Below, one piece after another: positions 41,350 to 50,327 of a stretch of 64,000 bases of DNA (positions within the stretch are counted from its first letter, which is position 1; the number at the start of each line of letters is the position of its first letter). The DNA lies in assembly GCA_002338525.1 (NCBI GenBank), contig DDIM01000006.1:52748-116747 (forward strand). Reading direction: 5' to 3'. The position numbers and the translations under genes are program-made. The notes under the pieces were generated by a model. That model saw only the letters and a list, made by a program, of their open reading frames with translations. It made no database searches and was not told the DNA's origin. The stretch comes from Micavibrio sp. UBA1850. GTDB lineage: Bacteria > Pseudomonadota > Alphaproteobacteria > Micavibrionales > Micavibrionaceae.

Positions 41350-44300
41350 TTAACCGCCTTGATAGCTGTCGAGGAAGTCTTTGAAAATATCAACTTCAGA
41401 GACGATATTCTCAATTGTTTTGCGATCGGCTAAAAACACATTCTTTTCAGGGCGGGTGATGACATCAAACTCGTCGCCCTTGTCCGTTTGCGCCATGGCA
41501 TCGCCAAAGCGGTCACGCAAGCTGTTAAGGATATAGCGATTATCAGAAAGATTGAGCGTTACGCCCCAATTTAAAATCATTGTGGCATGTTCATCGCTCA
41601 GTGGCGCGTTCAAATTGATGGTTTCGCTGTTGATCATCTCTTCTAATGCTTCTGAGGCTGATTGCCAACGTCCTGCGCGCCACGCAACATCAGCACGCAT
41701 TTTCAACGTTGTTTTATTTTGAGTAAGACGAGAAAGCGTTACAAGCGCCTGATCTGTTAATCCCTTCTCGGCAAAGGCATGCGCGCGCAACAAGCCAATA
41801 TCTTGCGTCAGGGCTGCTTTAGTGCGGGGGGCAATATCAGGGGTCTCAATTAAGAAGTTGGCGGCTTTATCAAGGCTTTGCAGTGCTAAATCGTCCTTGT
41901 TGTCTTCTAGCTGAATGCTTGCAAGGCGTATTGCGCCGCGTGCGCCCTCAGCACCGCTTAGTTTATTATCAACCTGATTTGTCAAAAGGCTAGAGGCGCG
42001 CCCGAGTAAATCAATGTCAATGAGACGCTCTGTTAAGTTATTGATAAGCGCATTGCCGTCTTGGCCAGAGGGGGCAAGCTCTGAAAATTCTTCAAATAAT
42101 GTAATAGTCTCAATAGGGTCGAGATTGTTAATTTCATCTGTCGTAAACATATCATTAAAAATCTCGGTCATTTTAGCCGCTATATCTTTGGCAAGTTCCG
42201 GATCCGGTGAGCGACTGACAGCCTTTCTCATGATATTGAGGCCTTGGATATAATCTTTGTTTTCTATATAAGCCAGTCCCAAGCGATAATTGATTTGCGT
42301 TTCAAGATCGTCTCCGCGCCATGCGTACCTCAGGCGTTCCAGATTATCAATGGCATCTGCGGCGTCCAGCTCATTATTATCATACATTAAACGCGTTAAA
42401 GCCAAGCCAGCTTTGGCGCGATAGAGATCGTCTTGGGTTTCTGAGAGTGATGTCCATGTTGCCACAGCCTCATCATACTCGCCTTGCTGACGCTGCAGCT
42501 CACCTGTTAGGTATTGCAGCGTGGCAATATCTGAGGGAGATAAGATATCAGATTGACGTCTGACCAGTTCAAGAAGATTATCTGCATCACGCACGCGCGC
42601 CTGGCGAAGCGCAATTTCTGCAAGGCGAAGCGATATCTTTTCCTGAAGAGGTGAGGGGTAAAGGCTTACCAGTCCTACATCAGGAGGAAGGTTGTCTCCT
42701 GCTTGGTTCCAGTCTTCAAGACCTGCCAATGTATACGCCTTCCAAAGGCTGATCTCGTCATAAGGGGTCAGGGAAGGGTCATTGAAATCGTTAAACGCAA
42801 GATCGTATTGCCCGCCGATCGCATGAGCAGCCCCATGTGTTGCGATATATTGAGGGCTTTCTTGGATTTCGGGATAATAGTCTGCAACCAATTCTAAAAA
42901 GCCAATCGCCTCGGCTGCGCGGCCATTTGAAAGCTCTAGATAAGCCAGTTTCATAAGGTCGCCTGCGCGATCTTGTGCATCCTTGCCTGACGCGGACGCA
43001 AGCAACAACCGCTCATTTTCAGGAAGTTCGCTAACACCCCCTAATCGCCATTCATCAAAACGAAAAATACGGGTCATGTCTTTATAGGGCTCAAGCTCTT
43101 CTTCGCTCGCGTCGCTATCTTGCGACATGTTTTGTAAAAACGTCATGTCGGTGATATCTGAGATATTAAGCCCAGAGGGGCGAGAAATGACAGCACGGCT
43201 CTCTTTAATCCCAACGTCTATATCATCGGCTTTACCCACAAACCCAAGTCCTGCGTAGGAGGGCAAAGCATAAAGATCAATATAGTCAACGCTACTTGTC
43301 AGAGGTGTTCCAACATCACGACTAGTGATGACGTGAATATCGTCATTGAATTCGGGGTCTTGAAACGTAATCAGGCGGCCAACGTCATCATCTTTCCACA
43401 CAAGCTGATTGCCGATAGGCTCAAGAAACTGGCTATCGGGTCGTTTGTCTTCATCTGTGCTCAGGATGACACGCCAAATTAATCCGCCACCCTCGGCATA
43501 AATGGTAAAGGGTTGCTTGTTGTTTGGCAGGCTTAGGGAAAATGCCGTAGCCTGAGGAAGAGACACACGTTTGAACGATCCGAATTGCTGCGCATTAGGG
43601 CCTTTAATTTGCGGCGGGATAAGAAAGTCAGGCTTATCAACGACAAACCATAATTGATCAAGACGTTTAAAAATCCCAACGCTGACTGTTTCTGTTGCTG
43701 TTAGCTGTATCAAATGATCTTGCGTAATGTTTGTGGTCGGCTTTATGGGGGCTGCCGTTCTTAGATTTACAGTGGGGACTGAAACTTTAGGTGCTGAGGC
43801 CTGCGACGTTGAAACCTCTATGTTTTTAGGTGTGACTTTTGAAGGTGTTTCAGGGCTCGTATTTGATGTTTTTACCGCGGGCTTCGTCTTCTGAGCTGGT
43901 GTAGATGTAGGATTTGACGCTGTGGCCGGAGACGGGGCCGGAGTAGTTTTAACAGATACATTAACATTGCCAGATGTGTTTTGCGACACATCACCAAAAA
44001 CATCTATGATTAATCGCTGGCCGACTTTGAAATGGCGCAGTGATCCGTTGGACGCAGTGGTTAATGTTAAACCATTATCATCAATGTCTACTGATTGCGC
44101 ACGCGAGATGCTAGTGAGCGTTTGCGCATTGGTCAGGCTGTCGCCATCAAGCTGGATACGATATGTATTATTGCCTAAATCTTCAATCTTGTAGGATCCA
44201 ATCGTGTTGGCATCAATGACAATGCGTGAGTGATCGTCTTTGTCATAGGCGCGAATGGTGGCGGCCCAGCTTTGGGAGGCACAAATGCCAAAGCTGCCCA

Positions 44301-44373
44301 CAAGGGCCGTCGTAGTGAGGCAAAGCCCCAGAGCGACATTTCGTTTTATATGTTTAAAACCCATTGGTACCAT
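41350..44373 (-). CDS. Exported TPR-repeat protein of the motor gene group
   Basis: A 1007-residue protein with a signal peptide (GLCLTTTALVGSFGICASQSWA). A beta-rich domain of about 90 residues follows (IRAYDKDDHSRIVIDANTIGSY...HFKVGQRLIIDVFGD), resembling the AMIN-like fold. Next is a Pro/Thr/Ser-rich linker (about 140-215) and a second beta-rich region (about 220-380). Residues ~450-950 are helical pairs of TPR or Sel1 type, such as LMKLAYLELSNGRAAEAIGFLELVADYYPE and LLNEAVATW-like units. It lies 99 bases downstream of the MotB-like gene and is the last of a seven-gene - strand group. A periplasmic scaffold around the motor is an inference from place and architecture. Confidence 0.8.
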   Translation of the reverse strand: MVPMGFKHIKRNVALGLCLTTTALVGSFGICASQSWAATIRAYDKDDHSRIVIDANTIGSYKIEDLGNNTYRIQLDGDSLTNAQTLTSISRAQSVDIDDNGLTLTTASNGSLRHFKVGQRLIIDVFGDVSQNTSGNVNVSVKTTPAPSPATASNPTSTPAQKTKPAVKTSNTSPETPSKVTPKNIEVSTSQASAPKVSVPTVNLRTAAPIKPTTNITQDHLIQLTATETVSVGIFKRLDQLWFVVDKPDFLIPPQIKGPNAQQFGSFKRVSLPQATAFSLSLPNNKQPFTIYAEGGGLIWRVILSTDEDKRPDSQFLEPIGNQLVWKDDDVGRLITFQDPEFNDDIHVITSRDVGTPLTSSVDYIDLYALPSYAGLGFVGKADDIDVGIKESRAVISRPSGLNISDITDMTFLQNMSQDSDASEEELEPYKDMTRIFRFDEWRLGGVSELPENERLLLASASGKDAQDRAGDLMKLAYLELSNGRAAEAIGFLELVADYYPEIQESPQYIATHGAAHAIGGQYDLAFNDFNDPSLTPYDEISLWKAYTLAGLEDWNQAGDNLPPDVGLVSLYPSPLQEKISLRLAEIALRQARVRDADNLLELVRRQSDILSPSDIATLQYLTGELQRQQGEYDEAVATWTSLSETQDDLYRAKAGLALTRLMYDNNELDAADAIDNLERLRYAWRGDDLETQINYRLGLAYIENKDYIQGLNIMRKAVSRSPDPELAKDIAAKMTEIFNDMFTTDEINNLDPIETITLFEEFSELAPSGQDGNALINNLTERLIDIDLLGRASSLLTNQVDNKLSGAEGARGAIRLASIQLEDNKDDLALQSLDKAANFLIETPDIAPRTKAALTQDIGLLRAHAFAEKGLTDQALVTLSRLTQNKTTLKMRADVAWRAGRWQSASEALEEMINSETINLNAPLSDEHATMILNWGVTLNLSDNRYILNSLRDRFGDAMAQTDKGDEFDVITRPEKNVFLADRKTIENIVSEVDIFKDFLDSYQGG

Positions 44374-44472
44374 GATCTAAGAGTGCCATACGTGTTGTCC
44401 AATCACAAGATAACTTCATGGAATATAAATATTTATCCCACATCGCGTCATGTAGAAAAAATAATAAAAAGA

Positions 44473-45291
44473 TTACAAGCCAAGACGTTCAGAAAAATCT
44501 TCTTTTTTGTCATGAATAATAATATCTACGCGGCGTGAAAGCTGCATGCGCGTGTCTTCCGACAAGTTTTGTGGAAGTGAGCTGTAATGACTGCTTGATG
44601 CGCCTTTAACGTGCATGGGGTAGGGGTATCCTTTACGTTTTAAAAGGGCGGCAACACTCATGGCGCGTTGAAGGGACAAGTCCCAGTTCGATGAAAAGTC
44701 TGCACTCCCACTTTGGAACGGTTTGGGATCTGTGTGACCGACAATCTCGATGCTGTTTTTAATTCCGTTTAGTACATCTGCAAGTTTAGCAATTGTACGC
44801 TGGTTTTCCTCCGTAATATTCGCCTCGCCCCGTTCAAATAAAAATCGTTCGGGCACCGTCAAGATAAGGCGGTCTGCGATAGGATCAGAAAACACATTGA
44901 CGATATCGTCTAAATCTTGCTTGGCAAGTTGGTTTGTTAAAAGCGCCTCAAGGTAGCTTAGGTTAAGCGCATTTTGAAATTGAACACGCTCAAGGCTAAT
45001 GTCATTCACCTCGCCTTGTCCTGCAACATCCCCCAATGTATCGCCACGCTCCATGTTGACTTCCTGTGCAACGTCTTGCCAAAGCTCTGGTTTTGGGTTG
45101 GCCATGGAATATGTCATGACGAAGAAAGTAAGCATTAGCGCAATAGTGTCTGTAAACGTCGTAAGCCATCCACCGCTTACAAATTGTGATTGTTTTTTTT
45201 GCGCGGTGTAGCGTTTAGGCGCAGGGGTGTTATTGTCGGGGATGTACGGCGCTGTTAAGGAGATATTTTTCTCATCATCTTGATCACTCAT
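44473..45291 (-). CDS. MotB-like flagellar motor protein
   Basis: A 272-residue protein with a MotB-type N-terminal membrane helix, GGWLTTFTDTIALMLTFFVMTY (about residues 40-61), in which Asp48 occupies the place of the proton-binding Asp32 of E. coli MotB. The C-terminus (about 140-265) is an OmpA-like peptidoglycan-binding domain with IEIVGHTDPKP, SNWDLSLQRAMSVAALL and LSRRVDIIIHDK. In MotB proteins this domain anchors the stator to the wall. No motA lies in the window. It follows its MotB-like partner with a 4-base overlap. Confidence 0.85.
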   Translation of the reverse strand: MSDQDDEKNISLTAPYIPDNNTPAPKRYTAQKKQSQFVSGGWLTTFTDTIALMLTFFVMTYSMANPKPELWQDVAQEVNMERGDTLGDVAGQGEVNDISLERVQFQNALNLSYLEALLTNQLAKQDLDDIVNVFSDPIADRLILTVPERFLFERGEANITEENQRTIAKLADVLNGIKNSIEIVGHTDPKPFQSGSADFSSNWDLSLQRAMSVAALLKRKGYPYPMHVKGASSSHYSSLPQNLSEDTRMQLSRRVDIIIHDKKEDFSERLGL

Positions 45292-46040
45292 CGCACACCT
45301 CCTTGTTTGATGGGGGCAATAGGCGCGTAGGCAGAATGGGCACGCATGACAAGCAAAACCGGCATGTCCTGACGAAATTCTTCATTATTTAATGATGGGT
45401 ATTCTTCAATACCGATGCTAGTTTTTAATGTTGGGAAACCAATTTCTTCAAGTCTTTGACCTAAATACGAAACGTCTTGGATTACTAACTTTTGTTCTGC
45501 TCTGCTCGCTGTAAAGAAAGAAGAGGGAGCATAGACGGCAATATCCATTCGCAAATCTTTATTTTGATCGCTAAGCAGTGATTTCATAAGCTCGCTAAAA
45601 CTACCAACGCTCTGGCTGTCTCCATCATAGGCAAAAGTTTGCGGCTCTACATCATCAAGAGCTTTTTGCAAGGCCTTGTAAGTGAGCGTTACATAAAAAA
45701 GCCCCTTTTCATCATCGACTTTCATAGAGTCTGAAAATTGTGCGAATTGGGATTTAAATAGAGCGTCTAAGTTTTGATACGTGCTGCCTTCATTAATTGA
45801 AAGTTCTTCAGAGTCTGTAACACTTGGGGCTCGTTCGTTTCGAATGACACGATTTGCAAATGTCGCCTCAATACTTTCCATTACTGGGCGGATTTTTTCT
45901 TCTTCAAAAGTTGAAAGGCTGTTGAGAACAATAAAGAAAGACAACAAGATAATGAAAAGTGCAAGGGTTTGTAACGTTGTGCTTGAGGGGCGCGCCTCCT
46001 CATTTTTATTCACTTTTTTCAATCTGCTGTATTGGCTCAT
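45288..46040 (-). CDS. Divergent MotB-like partner without the conserved Asp
   Basis: This 250-residue protein begins with a short basic cytoplasmic part and a single membrane helix (about 20-42, TTLQTLALFIILLSFFIVLNS) laid out like MotB, but the position of the proton-binding Asp is Thr or Gln. The periplasmic part keeps an OmpA-like order (LRMDIAVYAPSS, then SRAEQKLVIQDVSYLGQRL and a final strand) without the peptidoglycan-binding residues. It overlaps its partner by four bases and shares one base with motE, so the two MotB-like proteins are probably made together. It may be a non-pumping companion; that is inference. Confidence 0.75.
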   Translation of the reverse strand: MSQYSRLKKVNKNEEARPSSTTLQTLALFIILLSFFIVLNSLSTFEEEKIRPVMESIEATFANRVIRNERAPSVTDSEELSINEGSTYQNLDALFKSQFAQFSDSMKVDDEKGLFYVTLTYKALQKALDDVEPQTFAYDGDSQSVGSFSELMKSLLSDQNKDLRMDIAVYAPSSFFTASRAEQKLVIQDVSYLGQRLEEIGFPTLKTSIGIEEYPSLNNEEFRQDMPVLLVMRAHSAYAPIAPIKQGGVR

Positions 46041-46726
46041 TATTGATCAGGAAGCGTTGGAAGGCTTTTTTGTTCAGCAAGGAATATTGTTACGCTACGA
46101 GCGCGATCAGGATCCATCGCAGCCATAACAGGCGCAAGCTTACGCTCTGACATGTTACTTGTCACGTCAATAAGGATATCCATATCAAGCGTGTTGAAAA
46201 TGGCTGCGGCGTCTTTAGACTTCATTCCTTCATAGACCTTAACAAGGCTTTCAATGCGGGCTTTTTCTTCTTCTGTTTGTTGAACAAGTAAGTCTTGGAT
46301 TTCGCCACGAATTTTTTCAAGCTCCTTATATTTGCGCTCTATTTGAATTTCAGCGGCTTTTAATAATGCTTCTTTGCGCTCGACACCTTGCTCACGCTCA
46401 TCCAGATCTTTACGTCTGCGCGCTAAGGTCTCAAAAAGTTCGGCTTTAACAGACGAAAACTCTATGTCTTGCTGTGCTGAGTCGGCCCACTCAACGTTTG
46501 TGGGCGTGTTTATCTCTTCCTCATTGGGAATGTTTAATCCACTCGTTTCGCCAAGGGGGGAAGCATCATCGGTACTTTGTTGTGTGGTTGTGTTTTGAGC
46601 CCCCGCGCTGCCAAGGCTCGCATTAGGGTCAATAACAAGATCACCAAGACGAACCGCAAAAGCCAGTGACGCCACAACAACCAGTAGCGGTAAAATCTTT
46701 AGCTTTTTAATAAGTTCATCATACAT
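46040..46726 (-). CDS. motE: MotE-family periplasmic protein
   Basis: MotE-type proteins act with MotC and MotB in alphaproteobacterial motors as periplasmic chaperones. This one has 228 residues: an N-terminal membrane segment (about 11-30), a Ser/Thr-rich spacer, a strong coiled coil (about 95-160, with DEREQGVERKEALLKAAEIQIERKYKELEKI), and an MgtE-N-like domain (VKVYEGMKSKDAAAIFNTLDMDILIDVTSNMSERKLAPVMAAMDPDRAR). It lies between the DUF6468 gene (25-base gap) and the MotB-like pair (one-base overlap). Confidence 0.85.
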   Translation of the reverse strand: MYDELIKKLKILPLLVVVASLAFAVRLGDLVIDPNASLGSAGAQNTTTQQSTDDASPLGETSGLNIPNEEEINTPTNVEWADSAQQDIEFSSVKAELFETLARRRKDLDEREQGVERKEALLKAAEIQIERKYKELEKIRGEIQDLLVQQTEEEKARIESLVKVYEGMKSKDAAAIFNTLDMDILIDVTSNMSERKLAPVMAAMDPDRARSVTIFLAEQKSLPTLPDQ

Positions 46727-46751
46727 TGTTTATAGGGCTACCTTACATAAA

Positions 46752-47453
46752 TTAAGCATCAAATTTGCGGTTACGTTTGAGGGCTGTTGCCAATTGTTTT
46801 TCGGCACGTGATGACAGGTTACGAAATTCATCTTCAAAGCTTTGCGTGTCATCATAGTCGTCGCGCGCGTCACTGTCGTCATTTTCGTAATCGCGGTCAC
46901 GAATAAAGAAATTTTCAACATTACGTTTTTTATCGTCACGGCGTGAACGGTTTTGTTTTGTCTCGGCTTCTAAATGCTGTGCAAAAGGATCAAGATCGTC
47001 CAAATCCTGATCGGTATCATCATCATTGTAATATGCGTCATTTGTGGCGCTACGAGACTGATATTGCTCCGCGGCGCGACGATTTTGCTCGCTTCGCTGA
47101 GGGCGCGCGTTATTTTGAGAGGGCTGTTGTTTTTGTGTGGCGGCCATTTCTAGGCGTGCGGCAAGGCGATCACCTGACTCTGTCATAAGCTGTAATTCTT
47201 GTGATAAAGCTTGGCCCGCCTCAATGGCACCTTCTAAATCAGCATTGGCGGAGGATGCCACTTCCTGCATCTCTTGTATGGCCTCGTGCGCGCGAGAAAT
47301 ATTGATGGCAAGATTTGAGACCAGTTGCTCCAACTCGGCTTTACTGTCTTTCAAAACAGCGAGTTGTGTAGACAAACGCACAGCATAAAAGACGGTTCCC
47401 GCTAGAAAGCAGAGAATGAGAATGTCCAGTAATGTAGCAACAAAAGGTGTCAT
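46752..47453 (-). CDS. DUF6468-like membrane protein
   Basis: A 233-residue protein with one N-terminal membrane segment (about 7-28) followed by a helical region with AELEQLVSNLAINISRAHEAIQEMQEVA (about 40-95), resembling the alphaproteobacterial DUF6468 family that is usually found next to fliM and motE. The C-terminal half is highly polar and rich in Asp, Arg and Asn (about 110-215), probably disordered. Its function is unknown. Context points to flagellar motor assembly. It starts 13 bases after fliM. Confidence 0.75.
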   Translation of the reverse strand: MTPFVATLLDILILCFLAGTVFYAVRLSTQLAVLKDSKAELEQLVSNLAINISRAHEAIQEMQEVASSANADLEGAIEAGQALSQELQLMTESGDRLAARLEMAATQKQQPSQNNARPQRSEQNRRAAEQYQSRSATNDAYYNDDDTDQDLDDLDPFAQHLEAETKQNRSRRDDKKRNVENFFIRDRDYENDDSDARDDYDDTQSFEDEFRNLSSRAEKQLATALKRNRKFDA

Positions 47454-47466
47454 AACTTAAATTTTT

Positions 47467-48543
47467 CTAATCTTTTTTGCGCGGGACGTAATTTTGGATT
47501 TTAACCGCAATATTACCTTCTTTTTGCCCCATAGGGCCTTTGAAGATAGGAACGTCTCCACATCGCAATTCAATTTTATCAGTAGGCTTGGTATTAAAAT
47601 ATATAGTGTCGCCGACACGGAAATTCAAGAGCTCGTCTAGTCCAACAGAAAGCTCGCCTAATACAGCGCGTAAATAAATGTCCGTTTGGTGAAGCTCGTG
47701 TGTCAGGTGGTTTTCCCAAATTGAGTCGCGACCAAACTTTTCCCCCATGAACATCTGCAAAAGCAGCTCACGAATAGGCTCGAGTGTTGCATAAGGAATA
47801 AGAACTTCAATGCGCCCTCCGCGGTCCCCCATGTCGACGCGCATACGCGCCAAAACACATGCGTTACCACTTTGTGTGATTGTAGAAAAACGAGGGTTTG
47901 TCTCCATACGGTCAAGCGAGAAGCTCACAGGTGATAACGGATCAAACGCAGATGAAAGGTCATTAAGCGCCACATTGATCATACGCTCAACCAGTTTTGT
48001 TTCAATAATCGTGTAAGGGCGTCCTTCAACACGAACGGCAGGGTTTCCCTTACGTCCACCCAGTAAAACATCCACGACAGAGTATATCAGTGGGCTGTCT
48101 GTCACCATAAGGCCATAGTTATCCCATTCCTCCGCCTTAAAAACGGACAGCATCGCAGGAAGCGGGATGGAGTTCATGTAATCGCCAAAGCGAACCGTTG
48201 AGACCTGATCAAGGCTGACATCAACATTGTCAGATGTTAGGTTCCGAAGTGATGTAGACATCAGGCGCACGAGACGGTCAAAGACGACGTCAAGCATCGG
48301 AAGGCGCTCATAGTTAACGAGCGCCGAGTTAATCAGCGCCATAACACCAGAGCTATCTTCCATATCAGAAAAATCATCGTCAAAGCCTAAAAGGCTATCG
48401 ATTTCTGCCTGATTAAGAATACGCGCGCCACTTTCCCCGTCGTCGAAGGCGTCATCAGAGGCGAATGCGTCTCCACCCATCCCGTCATCTTCATCGGTGA
48501 GGATGTTATCCATTTCATCTTCGGTGAGTTGTGTGTCGCTCAT
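47467..48543 (-). CDS. fliM: Flagellar motor switch protein FliM
   Basis: FliM is the C-ring protein that binds phospho-CheY and sets rotation direction. The N-terminal acidic segment ends in ILNQAEIDSLLGFDDDF, the typical EIDALL element. The middle domain includes YERLPMLDVVFDRLVRLMSTSLRNLT, DNYGLMVTDSPLIYSVVDVLLGG and RMINVALNDLSSAFDPL; the C-terminal SpoA domain includes LGELSVGLDELLNFRVGDTIYFNTKP. Length is 358 residues. It follows fliL by 80 bases. No fliN lies nearby. Confidence 0.95.
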   Translation of the reverse strand: MSDTQLTEDEMDNILTDEDDGMGGDAFASDDAFDDGESGARILNQAEIDSLLGFDDDFSDMEDSSGVMALINSALVNYERLPMLDVVFDRLVRLMSTSLRNLTSDNVDVSLDQVSTVRFGDYMNSIPLPAMLSVFKAEEWDNYGLMVTDSPLIYSVVDVLLGGRKGNPAVRVEGRPYTIIETKLVERMINVALNDLSSAFDPLSPVSFSLDRMETNPRFSTITQSGNACVLARMRVDMGDRGGRIEVLIPYATLEPIRELLLQMFMGEKFGRDSIWENHLTHELHQTDIYLRAVLGELSVGLDELLNFRVGDTIYFNTKPTDKIELRCGDVPIFKGPMGQKEGNIAVKIQNYVPRKKD

Positions 48544-48623
48544 AAATCTCTATTCCAATATCCGTCTTAATCTTCTTATTCTTTATATTTTTTAACAGTC
48601 TAGCATAAAAGCCTTAAAAAGTT

Positions 48624-49175
48624 CTATTGAACAATGATTTCGTCAAATAAAACATCGCGTACTTTGACAGGGTAGGCAGCGGCATTGACGCGAGAGAGTA
48701 ATTCAATTTGAAGCCTGTAGATACCTTTCGAGCCGCGCAAATCTTCAACGCGAAGTTCTCTTAGATATGTTTGAAACTGGTCTTTAACACGGGGGAGTAC
48801 GGATTGTACGATCTCCAGATCTGTTTGATTGGCAAGCTCAAGTTGAACGCTAAGGCGTAAAAGGCGAGGTTGGCCACCGTCATTGCTTAAATTAACAATC
48901 ATGTCAGGAATGGGTAAAAAGACGATATTGGCGATTTCGTCTAGTTTTGAATAATCCGTGCCTTCTTCCGCATGGTCGGCATCATGTGTCTCTTCTGCTT
49001 GTTCTTTGCCCAGCATTTTGTCAAGCGTGCCACTAAAGTATAATCCCGCACCCACGGCCACTAAAAGTAAGATGGGGAGCATAATGAAAATGGCTTTGTT
49101 CGAGCCTTTCCCGCCATCATCTAACGAAGCTTCAGTGCCTTTTGCTGGTGCTGCGAGGTCTTCATTTTCCGCCAT
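48624..49175 (-). CDS. fliL: Flagellar basal body-associated protein FliL
   Basis: FliL surrounds the stator in the inner membrane. This 183-residue protein has a short cytoplasmic part, a membrane segment (about 29-50, IFIMLPILLLVAVGAGLYFSG), an acidic spacer and the FliL domain (about 85-183) with LPDMIVNLSND-like NLSNDGGQPRLLRLSVQLEL, PRVKDQFQTYLRELRVEDLRGSKGIYRLQIELLSRVN and the final VRDVLFDEIIVQ. It heads the fliL-fliM group, divergent from flgF. Confidence 0.93.
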   Translation of the reverse strand: MAENEDLAAPAKGTEASLDDGGKGSNKAIFIMLPILLLVAVGAGLYFSGTLDKMLGKEQAEETHDADHAEEGTDYSKLDEIANIVFLPIPDMIVNLSNDGGQPRLLRLSVQLELANQTDLEIVQSVLPRVKDQFQTYLRELRVEDLRGSKGIYRLQIELLSRVNAAAYPVKVRDVLFDEIIVQ

Positions 49176-49521
49176 GTCTGACTATCTTTCTGTAATGGTT
49201 ATGCATATTGACAATAATTAACACGTTATTATGGCACGAAATAGGGCGCCGATAAACAAAAGACTCTTAAAATAATCTCCACCATGCACAGGCTTTACAT
49301 GTTCGCAATGTACTTATTCTCGTCGGAACGCGTATAGCAGGGCGGGCAATATTTTCCTTAAACCTGACGTTTTATACCGTTGTGACAGTTTTTACCCTAT
49401 GCGCATTGTGGGTGCGTATAGTTATAAAGCATTGATAATAAATAAAAATATAAACTGGCACGGTCTGTGCTTATACCAAGGGGGAGTAAAAAGAAATTAA
49501 CACGAACAAGGTTGGTAAAAA
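49176..49521. promoter_or_regulatory. Divergent flagellar intergenic region
   Basis: This 346-base gap between fliL (-) and flgF (+) contains no convincing gene. The sigma-54 promoter of flgF lies at 49455-49472. No good promoter for fliL could be assigned by eye: no GG-N10-GC pair was found in that direction, and sigma-70-like boxes upstream of fliL are weak. GCCGATAA at 49251-49258 matches a sigma-28 -10 box but has no -35 partner. Activator sites for the sigma-54 promoter probably lie here, but none was identified. Confidence 0.6.
49455..49472 (+). promoter_or_regulatory. Sigma-54 promoter for flgF operon
   Basis: CTGGCACGGTCTGTGCTT matches the sigma-54 consensus YTGGCACGRNNNTTGCW with one difference (G for the first T of TTGC). 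The invariant GG (49457-49458) and GC (49469-49470) are exactly ten bases apart. Transcription would start near 49482, giving a leader of about 40 bases before flgF. Confidence 0.8.
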
Positions 49522-50253
49522 ATGGAAAATGCACAGTATATAGGCTTATCAAGACAGGTTGTACTTCGTACAGGCATGAACTTGGTGGCCAATAACATTG
49601 CAAACGCGAATACATCAGGGTATCGCGCACAAAACCCATTATTTTCAGAGTATATATCTGACCCTAAGGGCGCAAGAGACCCTATCTCGATGGTTTACGA
49701 CCGCGGACAATATGACGTGACCCGTGCGGGCCCTATTAAAACAACAAATAATGACCTTGATGTTGCGCTGGTTGGCCCGGGCTTCATTGGCGTTAAGACA
49801 GCCGATGGCGGTACAAGCTTCACACGTTCAGGTGCCTTTCAACTCAATTCACGAAACGAGCTTGTCACAGCCAGTGGCTTTAATGTGGCCGACTCTGGGG
49901 GAGCCGTGATTGCAATCCCGATGGACGCAGAAAGCATTAGTATCGATAAACAGGGTCGTATCTCGACACAAAACGGTCAGGTCGGACAATTGATGATCCG
50001 TGAATTTGATAATGCCCAGACATTAGAGCCGCAAGGAAATGGGCTGTATAAAACAGAAGAGCTCGGCAATTTCCCGCAAGATACAGTTGTCATGCAAGGA
50101 CATATTGAGGGATCAAACGTGGAGCCAGTGGTTGAAATGACACGGATGATCGAAATATCACGCGAATATCAATCAATACAAAAATTGATCCAAGATGACC
50201 ATGAGCGTCAAAGAACCGTTATTCAAAGGTTGGGACGCCCAGCAGGATCATAA
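49522..50253 (+). CDS. flgF: Flagellar basal-body rod protein FlgF
   Basis: FlgF is a proximal rod protein. MENAQYIGLSRQVVLRTGMNLVANNIANANTSGYRAQNPLF is the alphaproteobacterial FlgF N-terminus, followed by a central domain with TNNDLDVALVGPGFIGVKTADGGTSFTRSGAFQLNSRNELVT and a C-terminal helix with EGSNVEPVVEMTRMIEISREYQSIQKLI. Length is 243 residues. It is the first gene of the flgF-flgG-flgA-flgH group behind the sigma-54 promoter. Confidence 0.95.
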   Translation: MENAQYIGLSRQVVLRTGMNLVANNIANANTSGYRAQNPLFSEYISDPKGARDPISMVYDRGQYDVTRAGPIKTTNNDLDVALVGPGFIGVKTADGGTSFTRSGAFQLNSRNELVTASGFNVADSGGAVIAIPMDAESISIDKQGRISTQNGQVGQLMIREFDNAQTLEPQGNGLYKTEELGNFPQDTVVMQGHIEGSNVEPVVEMTRMIEISREYQSIQKLIQDDHERQRTVIQRLGRPAGS

Positions 50254-50327
50254 ATAGGCACGAAAACAATAACTTAAAAAAACATAATATAGACGAAATA
50301 GACGAAAAACTATAAGGAGACAAAATC

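Noticed and set aside
49251..49258. GCCGATAA, the -10 consensus for flagellar sigma-28.
   Set aside because: No TAAA-type -35 element lies 15 bases upstream, and it is far from flgF; the sigma-54 promoter is a better explanation.
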